Assembly: GCA_031548835.1 (NCBI GenBank)
Contig: JAVBQS010000012.1
Coordinates: 1-13,852 of the forward strand
Source of the DNA: WQTU01 sp031548835
GTDB lineage: Bacteria; Spirochaetota; Spirochaetia; CADAEX01
DNA: 13,852 bases
Direction of reading: 5' to 3'
Below, in pieces: positions 1-6,219 of the stretch. The notes beneath the pieces are model-generated. The model did not search any database and had not been told where the DNA came from. It was given only the letters and a program-made list of their open reading frames with translations. The stretch's first letter is position 1. The number at the start of each line of letters is the position of its first letter. Both the position numbers and the translations under genes were made by a program.

Positions 1-137
1 CTTCAAAGGGCGGAATAGCAGTATCAATTTCCGGAAAACTTGGAATTCCTTTTGTCTTTATCGGAACAGGTGAAAAATATGATAACCTTAAAAGATTTAG
101 TAAAAAGGAGTATCTTGATAATCTTCTGAATGTATAA
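1..137 (+). CDS. ftsY: FtsY, signal recognition particle receptor GTPase (C-terminal end only)
   Basis: The first complete codon is at base 3 and the frame runs to a TAA at 135-137, giving the last 44 residues of a protein whose start lies outside the window. The fragment opens with SKGGIAVSIS and continues with GIPFVFIGTGEKYDNL. This matches the closing G5 region and final helix of SRP-family GTPases: (T)SKGG contacts the guanine base, and the GxGE(K)xxDL segment ends the NG domain. A C-terminus a few residues after the DNL motif is usual for FtsY, whereas Ffh would continue into an M domain. FtsY docks ribosome-SRP complexes at the inner membrane for co-translational insertion. The gene overlaps the next by 8 bases. 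The assignment is firm for the family and good for FtsY over Ffh because no M domain follows. Confidence 0.88.
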   Translation, partial: SKGGIAVSISGKLGIPFVFIGTGEKYDNLKRFSKKEYLDNLLNV

Positions 138-1191
138 AACAATTTTACTATTTATATTTTCTTTAATAACTCAACTTGCTTTTCCGCAGCAATATTACAG
201 ATCAAATAAACTTGGAATGGAACTTGCAAAAATTGATAAATACAGAACTGATGAATTTGAATACTATCTTGAAAAAATATCAGATGGAAATAAAGAGATA
301 AAAATACTTTATAAAGAATCTGCCCCAGTTTGGGAGACTGAAATATATTATTCAAATAACGGCAATATAGATAAAGAAATAATTACAGAAGATGAAACAA
401 AAACAGAAAGAACATACAGCGGCAAACTATTATATAGTGAAAAAATTATAGATACTAACGATAACTCAGGATATATAAAAATTTACAAATATAATTCCAA
501 TTTGCTTCTTGACACAGTTGATGAACTGTCGCTTGAAGGAAAACTTCAAAATTCAGTCAGCTATGAAAGAGATATAAAAGGAAGAATTGTTTCTGTTGTA
601 AGATCAATCTATCTGGAAGATAATAAAAAAGCCGAAGATCAAACATCAAAGTATAGATTTCAGGGGCAAAATCTGCTTGAAGAATGGCATGGAAGCAGCG
701 ACCTCTCCGGAGATTTTATATACTATAATTTGGACGGCAGGTTATTAGCAATAGTAAAAACAGATAAGGGAAAAACAATATCAGAAAAAAGATATTTTTA
801 CGATAATGACCTTAATTTAAGAATAGAAGAGTTTGTTGAGTCAACAGGAGCAAAAATTATTCAAAATATTACTCCTGACGGCTACCTTATAGAAGAATCT
901 GTTTCTATTGGAGAAAATCTTGTTTCAAAAACAAATAACTATTATGATGATGATAACAAACTTATAAGAAAAGTAAATGTAACGAAAAAAGGTGTTGAAA
1001 GATATTTATATGAATATTCAGATGATGGGGAATTATCTTCTGAAAAAATATATTTAAATGGAGAAATTTATAAAGAAAAAGTATATATTGAAGATAACGC
1101 TTATTATGAAGATATGTATAATAACGGTCAAAAATATATGAGAATTTATTATAAGGATAATGAAAAAACAAAAACTGAAAATGGTAAATAG
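130..1191 (+). CDS. Secreted hypothetical protein built of about 24-residue Y-x-D-G type beta repeats
   Basis: I do not recognise a named family. The 353-residue protein starts with a hydrophobic signal-peptide-like segment (residues 3-18) and no lipobox cysteine, so export to the periplasm or outer membrane is likely. Most of the rest is a repeating pattern in which a tyrosine-rich strand leads to an Asp/Asn-Gly turn and then a hydrophobic-charged strand. Clear turns fall at G78, G98, G137, G151, G179, D202-G203, D227, D250-G251, D275, D299-G300 and N332-G333; the middle ones are 23-25 residues apart. This resembles MORN-variant or YD/Rhs-style beta repeats, but no toxin domain is visible. 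The gene starts inside the ftsY end and its end overlaps lolC, so it is co-translated with the lipoprotein exporter. A role in envelope biogenesis is inferred from position only. The start is supported by the signal peptide that follows it. Confidence 0.75.
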   Translation: MYKTILLFIFSLITQLAFPQQYYRSNKLGMELAKIDKYRTDEFEYYLEKISDGNKEIKILYKESAPVWETEIYYSNNGNIDKEIITEDETKTERTYSGKLLYSEKIIDTNDNSGYIKIYKYNSNLLLDTVDELSLEGKLQNSVSYERDIKGRIVSVVRSIYLEDNKKAEDQTSKYRFQGQNLLEEWHGSSDLSGDFIYYNLDGRLLAIVKTDKGKTISEKRYFYDNDLNLRIEEFVESTGAKIIQNITPDGYLIEESVSIGENLVSKTNNYYDDDNKLIRKVNVTKKGVERYLYEYSDDGELSSEKIYLNGEIYKEKVYIEDNAYYEDMYNNGQKYMRIYYKDNEKTKTENGK

Positions 1192-2503
1192 ATGGTTTAT
1201 ATTTCTTGCTGACAGATATATAAGGTCAAGAAAAGAAGATAACAAAAATACTACCAAGTTATTATCAATCTTGGGACTCTCTGCAGGCGTTATTACATTA
1301 ATAGCAGTAATGTCTATAATGAATGGCCTCCAGCTTGGGTTTATTAATGATATTCTTGAAATTGAATCATACCATCTGAGAATTTATAATGTAAATGATA
1401 AAAAAGAAATTGTAAAAGTTTTGGAAAATAATCCTACTGTGCTTAATTTTGCAACATTCTATGATACACAGACACTTTTAAAAGGCAGAACCTCAAGGCT
1501 AGAACCAATTATGTTAAGGCTTATCAATGAAAAAGATGTAAAAAATGATGCCTCAATGATGAAATACCTTGGCATTGAAGAAAATCAATTTGAACTTGAT
1601 GGCGGTTTTAATGCTGTAATAGGAGTAGAGCTTGCAAGAATACTCCATGCATCTGTTGGAGAGACTATAAGCTTAATATCTTTATCAGGAAGCAATTTTG
1701 CATCATTGCGGCCAGGCACTATTGAGTTTACAATAACAGGAATATTTAATTCAGGCTATTACCATTTTGACAGAAACATGATTTTTATATCAGAGAAACA
1801 TATCAAGCTTTTTGGAGAAAATAGTCCAAAAATAACTAATAAAACCCTTTCTGCAAATAATGGTGAAATAATAGGCATTAAATTAAAAAACAGGTATAGG
1901 GATCTTGAAACAATAGCAGAAATAAAAGCCAGCTATCCAAATGCTGAAATAGTATCATGGAGAGAGTATAATAAATCTTTTTTTAGCGCTCTTCAAATGG
2001 AAAAAATAACAATGTTGCTTCTTATTGCTCTTATATTTGTTGTTATAGGAGTAAATATTTTCAACTCAATAAAAAGAACAGTTGCTGAAAAGCTTGAAGA
2101 TATAGCTGTTTTATATGCTATAGGAGCGCCTGAAAAATCAGTAAGAAAAATATTTATTTTTGAAGGAATAATAATAGGTTTTATAAGCGGGTTTTCCGGC
2201 GTTATTTTAGGTCTTTTAATTATAACAAATATAAATGAAATATTTATTATATTCGGTAATACAGTAACTTATTTATTAAGTTGTGTTGAATTTATTGCAT
2301 CTGCAGCAGGGCTTTCAGAAGGATTTTCTTTTACTCTTTTTCCAAAAGATTATTTTTATCTTACAGAAATACCTGTTAAAATTGTGCTTCCTGAAATAGT
2401 GACAATTTTTCTTTTTGCATTATTATCAGCTGTGTTGTCTGCATATTTTGCATCAAAAAAACTATCAGTAGACAATCCTGCAGAATATCTGAGGTATGAA
2501 TGA
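1160..2503 (+). CDS. lolC: LolC-like permease of the lipoprotein-releasing ABC transporter LolCDE
   Basis: This is an inner-membrane permease of the FtsX/MacB superfamily, 447 residues, the usual LolC/LolE size. A first helix at about 35-57 is followed by a large periplasmic domain (58-280). Three more helices lie at about 284-305, 331-357 and 409-433, and the protein ends PAEYLRYE, a typical LolC/LolE tail. The segment before the last helix (LTEIPVKI) matches the conserved 'lxxiPV' stretch of this family. With LolD and LolE it would extract outer-membrane lipoproteins and pass them to LolA. The start is uncertain: ATG 1160 has AAGGA only two bases upstream, while the in-frame ATG at 1181 (starting MVNRWFIFLADRYIRSR) resembles the usual N-terminus better but has no clear ribosome site. 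The 3' end overlaps lolD by 4 bases. LolC versus LolE naming rests on gene order. Confidence 0.88.
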   Translation: MKKQKLKMVNRWFIFLADRYIRSRKEDNKNTTKLLSILGLSAGVITLIAVMSIMNGLQLGFINDILEIESYHLRIYNVNDKKEIVKVLENNPTVLNFATFYDTQTLLKGRTSRLEPIMLRLINEKDVKNDASMMKYLGIEENQFELDGGFNAVIGVELARILHASVGETISLISLSGSNFASLRPGTIEFTITGIFNSGYYHFDRNMIFISEKHIKLFGENSPKITNKTLSANNGEIIGIKLKNRYRDLETIAEIKASYPNAEIVSWREYNKSFFSALQMEKITMLLLIALIFVVIGVNIFNSIKRTVAEKLEDIAVLYAIGAPEKSVRKIFIFEGIIIGFISGFSGVILGLLIITNINEIFIIFGNTVTYLLSCVEFIASAAGLSEGFSFTLFPKDYFYLTEIPVKIVLPEIVTIFLFALLSAVLSAYFASKKLSVDNPAEYLRYE

Positions 2504-3180
2504 GTAATAAAATAATAGAAATTGATAAACTTGTAAAAAAATATAAAAATGGAAGCGAAGAACTTACAGTGCTTAATCAGCTTGATCTTTCAATTGAAAA
2601 AGGCGCCAAGCTTATAATTACAGGAGAAAGCGGTCGGGGAAAAAGCACGCTGCTTAATATTATAGGCGGCCTTGATAAAGGAACAAGCGGCACTGTAAAT
2701 ATTTTAGGCCAGAATATTGAAACACTAAATGAAAATGAACTCTATAATTTCAGAAACAAGGTTATAGGATTTGTTTTCCAGTTCCATTATCTTATAAAAG
2801 AACTGACAGCTGCTGAAAATGTCATGATGCCTTATTTTATTGCAGGTAACTCAAAAAAAGAATCTCTGAACAAAGCAGAAGAACTTTTAGAAAAAGTTAA
2901 TCTAAAAGATAGAATCAATTTTTACCCTTACCAGCTTTCCGGAGGAGAGAGGCAGCGTGTAGCTGTTGCAAGATCTCTAATAAACAATCCTGCAATAATT
3001 ATTGCAGATGAACCAACAGGCAATCTTGATGAAAAAAATGCCCGCATTGTAGAAGATATTCTTTTTGAACTTGTTCAGCAGCAGGGAGCAACTCTTGTAA
3101 TGGTTACTCATGAGATGAAACTTGCTCAAAGAGGGGACATTATCATGAAGCTTGAAAAAGGAATACTTCATACAATATGA
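2500..3180 (+). CDS. lolD: LolD, ATPase subunit of the lipoprotein-releasing ABC transporter
   Basis: This 226-residue cytoplasmic ATPase carries all ABC motifs: Walker A GESGRGKS (42-49), Q-loop Q94, signature LSGGE (146-150), Walker B IIIADE (166-171) and H-loop H204. The Walker A has Arg where most LolD proteins have Ser (GxSGSGKST); this position tolerates change, so activity is still expected. The stretch around the Q-loop (FVFQFHYLIKELTAAENV) is typical of the LolD/MacB/FtsE class, which pairs with FtsX-fold permeases. Its place between two such permeases, with ATGA overlaps at both ends (2500-2503 and 3177-3180), makes LolD the best reading. It powers lipoprotein extraction from the inner membrane. 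Tight coupling suggests equal or fixed-ratio synthesis with LolC and LolE. Confidence 0.93.
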   Translation: MSNKIIEIDKLVKKYKNGSEELTVLNQLDLSIEKGAKLIITGESGRGKSTLLNIIGGLDKGTSGTVNILGQNIETLNENELYNFRNKVIGFVFQFHYLIKELTAAENVMMPYFIAGNSKKESLNKAEELLEKVNLKDRINFYPYQLSGGERQRVAVARSLINNPAIIIADEPTGNLDEKNARIVEDILFELVQQQGATLVMVTHEMKLAQRGDIIMKLEKGILHTI

Positions 3181-4478
3181 ATATAAAACAGACTCTTTTT
3201 CTTGCATATAAATTTTTAACAAGCAGAAATAGCGATAAAACAATTTTCAGACATATAAGAGGAGCAATTATAGGAATTGCTTTAAGCCTTATTCCTCTTA
3301 TTGTAGTGCTTGAAGTTACTGACGGCATGATCTCAGGTATAACAAGAAGATATATTGAAGTAGGCAGTTATCATTTCCAGGCAAGAACAACAAGAGAAGG
3401 CGAAATTGATTATAATCAGCTTATAAAAAACCTTGAAGAAACAGACAGCGTTGAAAATGCTTTTATCTATATACAAGAGACATGCCTGGTTTATACAATA
3501 GACGGCAGGCTTGGAGTTTCAATAAGAGGGCTTCCTGAAAATATTTATGAAAAAGATAAAATGCTGGAAGAATATCTTACATTTACAGACGGCGAATTTA
3601 TCCTTGATAGTGAATCAATACTTTTAAGCAGCACAATTGCAAAAAAAATAAATGCCAAAGTTGGCGAAGAAGTTAAAATACTTACAGCTTACAGCCCTCC
3701 GGGAAGACCGATAATACTAAGGCCTTCAAGATTTATTTTAAAAGGAATATTTACAACAGGGTACAGAGAACTTGATGAAGTAAGCGCCTATATAGAATAT
3801 GAGAGAGCATCTTCCATATTCAGGGATATGAATCCTCCTATTATAGGAATAAAAGTAAAAGATCCTTATAAAGATATTGATGAAAAAACAGAAATTATAC
3901 GGAGCAAACTTCCGCCGAATTTTTTCATAAATTCATGGTATAGAATAAATTTTACTCTTTATAAAAGCCTTGAAACAACAAAAAAACTTCTGCTTTTTAT
4001 AATGATTCTTATATTGTGTGTTGCTTCACTTAATATTTCATCTGCAATGATTATGATGGTTCTTTCAAGAAAAAGAGAGATTGCAATTCTTAAAAGCATA
4101 GGTTTTTCACAAAATAATATAGCAGTAACATTTCTTCTTACAGGATTTGGAATAGGAATAGCAGGAAGTTTTATAGGAATGTTTATAGGAATATTTATAT
4201 CTATGCATATTAATATAATAATCAATTATATTGAAAAAATTATAAATCTGTTTCTGTTTGCAAGCCACTATATAATTAATATTTTTAAGCAAACAGAGTA
4301 TTCTTCTTTTAGCATTCTTAATTCAGGATATTATCTTGAAGAAATTCCTGTTGCATTCAATTATACAGAATTGGTTTTTGTCTACTGTATATCGCTTTTC
4401 CTTGCAGCAGTAGCATCATTTTTGCCTGCCCACAGAGCCAGCGCTATAAGGCCTATTGAAATATTACAAAAAAGCTGA
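3177..4478 (+). CDS. lolE: LolE-like permease of the lipoprotein-releasing ABC transporter LolCDE
   Basis: This is a second FtsX/MacB-fold permease, 433 residues, related to but clearly different from the one upstream. Helices lie at about 28-46, 271-292, 319-345 and 399-418, with a periplasmic domain at 47-270. The segment LEEIPVAFNYTELVF before the last helix and the end RASAIRPIEILQKS are family hallmarks. The cytoplasmic loop SRKREIAILKSIGFSQ (after helix 2) is the coupling-helix region that touches the ATPase. Two distinct permeases flanking one ATPase match the heteromeric LolC-LolD-LolE arrangement rather than a LolF homodimer. The gene begins in the lolD stop codon (ATGA) and is the last of the overlapping series; a 73-base gap follows. 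The two permease names could be swapped. Confidence 0.88.
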   Translation: MNIKQTLFLAYKFLTSRNSDKTIFRHIRGAIIGIALSLIPLIVVLEVTDGMISGITRRYIEVGSYHFQARTTREGEIDYNQLIKNLEETDSVENAFIYIQETCLVYTIDGRLGVSIRGLPENIYEKDKMLEEYLTFTDGEFILDSESILLSSTIAKKINAKVGEEVKILTAYSPPGRPIILRPSRFILKGIFTTGYRELDEVSAYIEYERASSIFRDMNPPIIGIKVKDPYKDIDEKTEIIRSKLPPNFFINSWYRINFTLYKSLETTKKLLLFIMILILCVASLNISSAMIMMVLSRKREIAILKSIGFSQNNIAVTFLLTGFGIGIAGSFIGMFIGIFISMHINIIINYIEKIINLFLFASHYIINIFKQTEYSSFSILNSGYYLEEIPVAFNYTELVFVYCISLFLAAVASFLPAHRASAIRPIEILQKS

Positions 4479-4495
4479 AAAAAAGTATCTGCTTA

Positions 4496-4529
4496 TCGAC
4501 AACTTATATATTTTTTAATACCTTATACT
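4496..4529 (+). promoter_or_regulatory. Weak candidate promoter for mcsA
   Basis: The 73 bases between lolE and mcsA hold a TATACT (4524-4529), five of six matches to the -10 consensus. It would place a transcript start near 4536, just upstream of the mcsA ribosome site. The only -35-like hexamer, TCGACA (4496-4501), is 22 bases away, which is too far for a standard sigma-70 promoter. No CtsR heptad repeat and no CIRCE element is visible. No terminator hairpin follows lolE, so read-through from the lol operon is also possible. Confidence 0.27.
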
Positions 4530-4540
4530 TATACCAGAAT

Positions 4541-4545
4541 AGGAT
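4541..4545 (+). promoter_or_regulatory. Ribosome binding site of mcsA
   Basis: AGGAT lies six bases before ATG 4552 and fixes that start. The reading frame opens at once with the first zinc-binding CxxC. Confidence 0.6.
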
Positions 4546-4551
4546 AGCATA

Positions 4552-5064
4552 ATGAAATGTGATATTTGCGGAAATAATAAAGCTGTAATCCATATTCAGC
4601 AAATTGCTGGAAATGAAGAAATAAACTTGAGTATTTGCGAAAAATGCGCAAAAGAGAAAGGACTTACAATAAATAATTCAGAACTTAATATAAACCTAAA
4701 AAATCTTCTTAAAAACTTTGCAGAAATAAAAAAAGCTGTAGGGGAAAAAGATAGCATAAAAATTTGCCATACATGCGGAAAAACATTGGAAGATTTAAAA
4801 AAAACAGGAAAAACCGGATGTTCTGGATGCTACATAGAATTCAGCAAATATATAGCTTCGTTTTTAAAAACAAATGCAGGATCTGTTGGATATAAAGGAA
4901 AATATCCTTTTAAAATAAATATTTTAAGCCAAAAAATTAAAAAAATGAACAATCTTCAATCATTATTAAAACAAGCTGTGAAAAACGAAAAATTTGAAGA
5001 AGCAGCCTATTTGCGGGATAAAATAAAGCTTATGGAGAGGCAGATAGAAAAAAATGATAAATAG
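4552..5064 (+). CDS. mcsA: McsA, zinc-finger activator of McsB with a C-terminal UVR domain
   Basis: This 170-residue protein has four CxxC pairs: C3/C6, C29/C32, C72/C75 and C90/C93, enough for two zinc sites. It ends with a UVR (UvrB/UvrC) domain at about 132-166, where KFEEAAYLRDKIK is the classic core. This architecture and length are those of McsA, which in Bacillus activates the arginine kinase McsB and binds the ClpC M-domain region through its UVR helix pair. All eight cysteines are intact, so metal binding is expected. The gene overlaps mcsB by 11 bases and the two are followed by clpC, the same order as in Firmicutes but without ctsR in front. AGGAT at 4541-4545 supports the start. 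Because its partner McsB looks catalytically damaged here, McsA may act more as a ClpC adaptor; that is inference. Confidence 0.92.
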   Translation: MKCDICGNNKAVIHIQQIAGNEEINLSICEKCAKEKGLTINNSELNINLKNLLKNFAEIKKAVGEKDSIKICHTCGKTLEDLKKTGKTGCSGCYIEFSKYIASFLKTNAGSVGYKGKYPFKINILSQKIKKMNNLQSLLKQAVKNEKFEEAAYLRDKIKLMERQIEKNDK

Positions 5065-6112
5065 TGATTTTAAAATCAATTCAAAAGGATGGTTTAGCGA
5101 AGAAGGGCCTGAAAATGATGTTGTAGTATCGAGTAAAGTAAAGCTTAGAAGAAATATCGAAGGTATTGTTTTTCCTGAAAAAATGAATAAAAAAGACTCA
5201 GACTATCTTTTCCATGAGATTTTTAGCAATATAAAAAACATGCATGGCTTTAATTACTATAATCTTAATAATCTTAAAATTATAGAAAGACAGATACTTG
5301 CAGAAAGAAATTATATAAAAATAGGCACATCTTTTGGAGGCGAACAATCAATTTTAATAAAAGATAATGAAGAAGTTCTTGTAATTTTCAATGAAAATGA
5401 CCACATAAACATAAAAAGCATAAAAAGCGGCATGAATTTAAGAAAAGCATATACTTGCTGCAATGAACTTGATAACTTTTTTGATGAAAAGTTTAACTTT
5501 GCCTTTTCACCTCAATTTGGGTATCTTACATCTGATATATATTTCTGCGGAACAGGTCTGAATGCATCTGTAATGCTTTTTCTGCCAGCCATAAGACGCG
5601 CAGGCAAAATTGATAAAACACTTACTGAAATAGTCCGTGCCGGCCTTGGAGTAAGAGGTTTTACAGGAGATGCTAGCTCTTCCGAAGATTCTTTGGGAGA
5701 TTTATATATTATTGATAATCAGTTTTCAATGGGAAAAACTGAAGAAGAATTTATAATCCAGCTTGAAAATATAACAAATATTATTGCTGGCTATGAACGG
5801 GAGACAAGGAATATACTTATAGAGAATGATAAAATTAATATTGAAGATGAAATATTCAGGGCAAAAGGAATTCTTGAAAATTGCAGAAAAATCACTATTA
5901 CAGAAGCAATAAGACATCTTTCATCCCTGAAATTAGGAAAATATTATAATTTAATTGATAAAAATATAACATATTCTCAATTAAATTGTTTATTATTACA
6001 GATACAGAGGTCTCATATAAAAAATAAGGGAGATAACTCTGACGAAGATATTTTAAGGGCTGAATATATAAGGAATAATTTATTAAGGGAGCCATTTACA
6101 AAACGCTCTTAG
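5054..6112 (+). CDS. mcsB: McsB-family protein (ATP:guanido phosphotransferase fold) with degenerate active site
   Basis: The 352-residue protein aligns end to end, by eye, with protein arginine kinase McsB. Shared landmarks are GPENDVVVSS (18-27), the NE-x-DH loop (113-117), FGYLT (155-159), GTGL-x-ASVM (166-174) and VRGFTGD (200-206). Compared with Bacillus McsB as I recall it, key residues differ: R29 and R31 are K28 and K30, catalytic base E121 is N115, ATP-binding R125 is N119, C167 is D161, ATP-binding R176 is N170, and E212 is D206. R207 is kept as R201. A short insertion, Ser/Asp-rich, follows D206. The frame is open and full length, so this is not a decaying pseudogene. It is probably a pseudokinase adaptor or an enzyme with changed chemistry. 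The C-terminal phospho-arginine receptor motif is partly kept (D and R of RDxxRA; the first R is E). The GGAGAGG at 5034-5040 is a loose ribosome site. The 3' end forms one arm of a hairpin. Confidence 0.85.
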   Translation: MINSDFKINSKGWFSEEGPENDVVVSSKVKLRRNIEGIVFPEKMNKKDSDYLFHEIFSNIKNMHGFNYYNLNNLKIIERQILAERNYIKIGTSFGGEQSILIKDNEEVLVIFNENDHINIKSIKSGMNLRKAYTCCNELDNFFDEKFNFAFSPQFGYLTSDIYFCGTGLNASVMLFLPAIRRAGKIDKTLTEIVRAGLGVRGFTGDASSSEDSLGDLYIIDNQFSMGKTEEEFIIQLENITNIIAGYERETRNILIENDKINIEDEIFRAKGILENCRKITITEAIRHLSSLKLGKYYNLIDKNITYSQLNCLLLQIQRSHIKNKGDNSDEDILRAEYIRNNLLREPFTKRS

Positions 6113-6126
6113 TTTTGTAAATGGCT
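6090..6126 (+). repeat. Inverted repeat 1 at the mcsB stop codon
   Basis: GCCATTTACAAAAC (6091-6104) is perfectly complementary to GTTTTGTAAATGGC (6112-6125), with a 7-base loop and one more A-T pair outside. The left arm encodes the last residues of McsB and the right arm starts at the final base of its TAG stop codon. Only three Ts follow, so it is a poor classical terminator. It could halt or slow polymerase, protect the upstream mRNA from 3' decay, or be a processing point between mcsB and clpC. Confidence 0.85.
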
Positions 6127-6128
6127 TT

Positions 6129-6156
6129 GAAAAACCAGCCAAAAAGCCGGTTTTTC
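6129..6156 (+). terminator. Inverted repeat 2, possible weak intrinsic terminator or attenuator
   Basis: GAAAAACC (6129-6136) pairs with GGTTTTTC (6149-6156); an inner GC/GC pair continues the stem after one A-C mismatch, around a CAAAAA loop. The A-tract, short GC core and T5 run are the layout of a weak bidirectional terminator. An alternative pairing of TTTTTC (6151-6156) with GAAAAA (6167-6172) would exclude this stem, so switching is possible on paper. The GC core is short, hence the low confidence in termination. Confidence 0.3.
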
Positions 6157-6175
6157 TCTAAAATCGGAAAAAGAC

Positions 6176-6201
6176 TTTTCCAAAACCAAAGTTTTGGAAA
6201 A
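6176..6201 (+). repeat. Inverted repeat 3 just upstream of the clpC ribosome site
   Basis: TTTTCCAAAAC (6176-6186) is perfectly complementary to GTTTTGGAAAA (6191-6201) with a CAAA loop. It ends five bases before the clpC ribosome site and does not cover it, so it would sit at the leader of clpC translation. A competing pair, GGAAAA (6166-6171) with TTTTCC (6176-6181), cannot form at the same time. Roles in mRNA stability or translation control are guesses. Confidence 0.75.
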
Positions 6202-6206
6202 ATCAC

Positions 6207-6212
6207 AAGGAA
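6207..6212 (+). promoter_or_regulatory. Ribosome binding site that fixes the clpC start
   Basis: AAGGAA stands seven bases before ATG 6220. The in-frame ATG at 6121 has no such site and lies inside inverted repeat 1. This decides for the shorter ClpC. Confidence 0.75.
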
Positions 6213-6219
6213 TAGATCA

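Noticed and set aside
4479..4551. CtsR or HrcA (CIRCE) operator before mcsA
   Set aside because: No GGTCAAA-type heptad repeat and no TTAGCACTC inverted repeat is present in the gap.
5054..6112. mcsB as a pseudogene
   Set aside because: The frame is full length without stops or frameshifts, with normal overlap and codon use. Changes cluster at active-site positions while structural motifs persist, which fits functional change better than decay.
6121..6219. N-terminal extension of ClpC from ATG 6121
   Set aside because: No ribosome site, lies in hairpin sequence, and the conserved ClpC start is at 6220 with a good AAGGAA.
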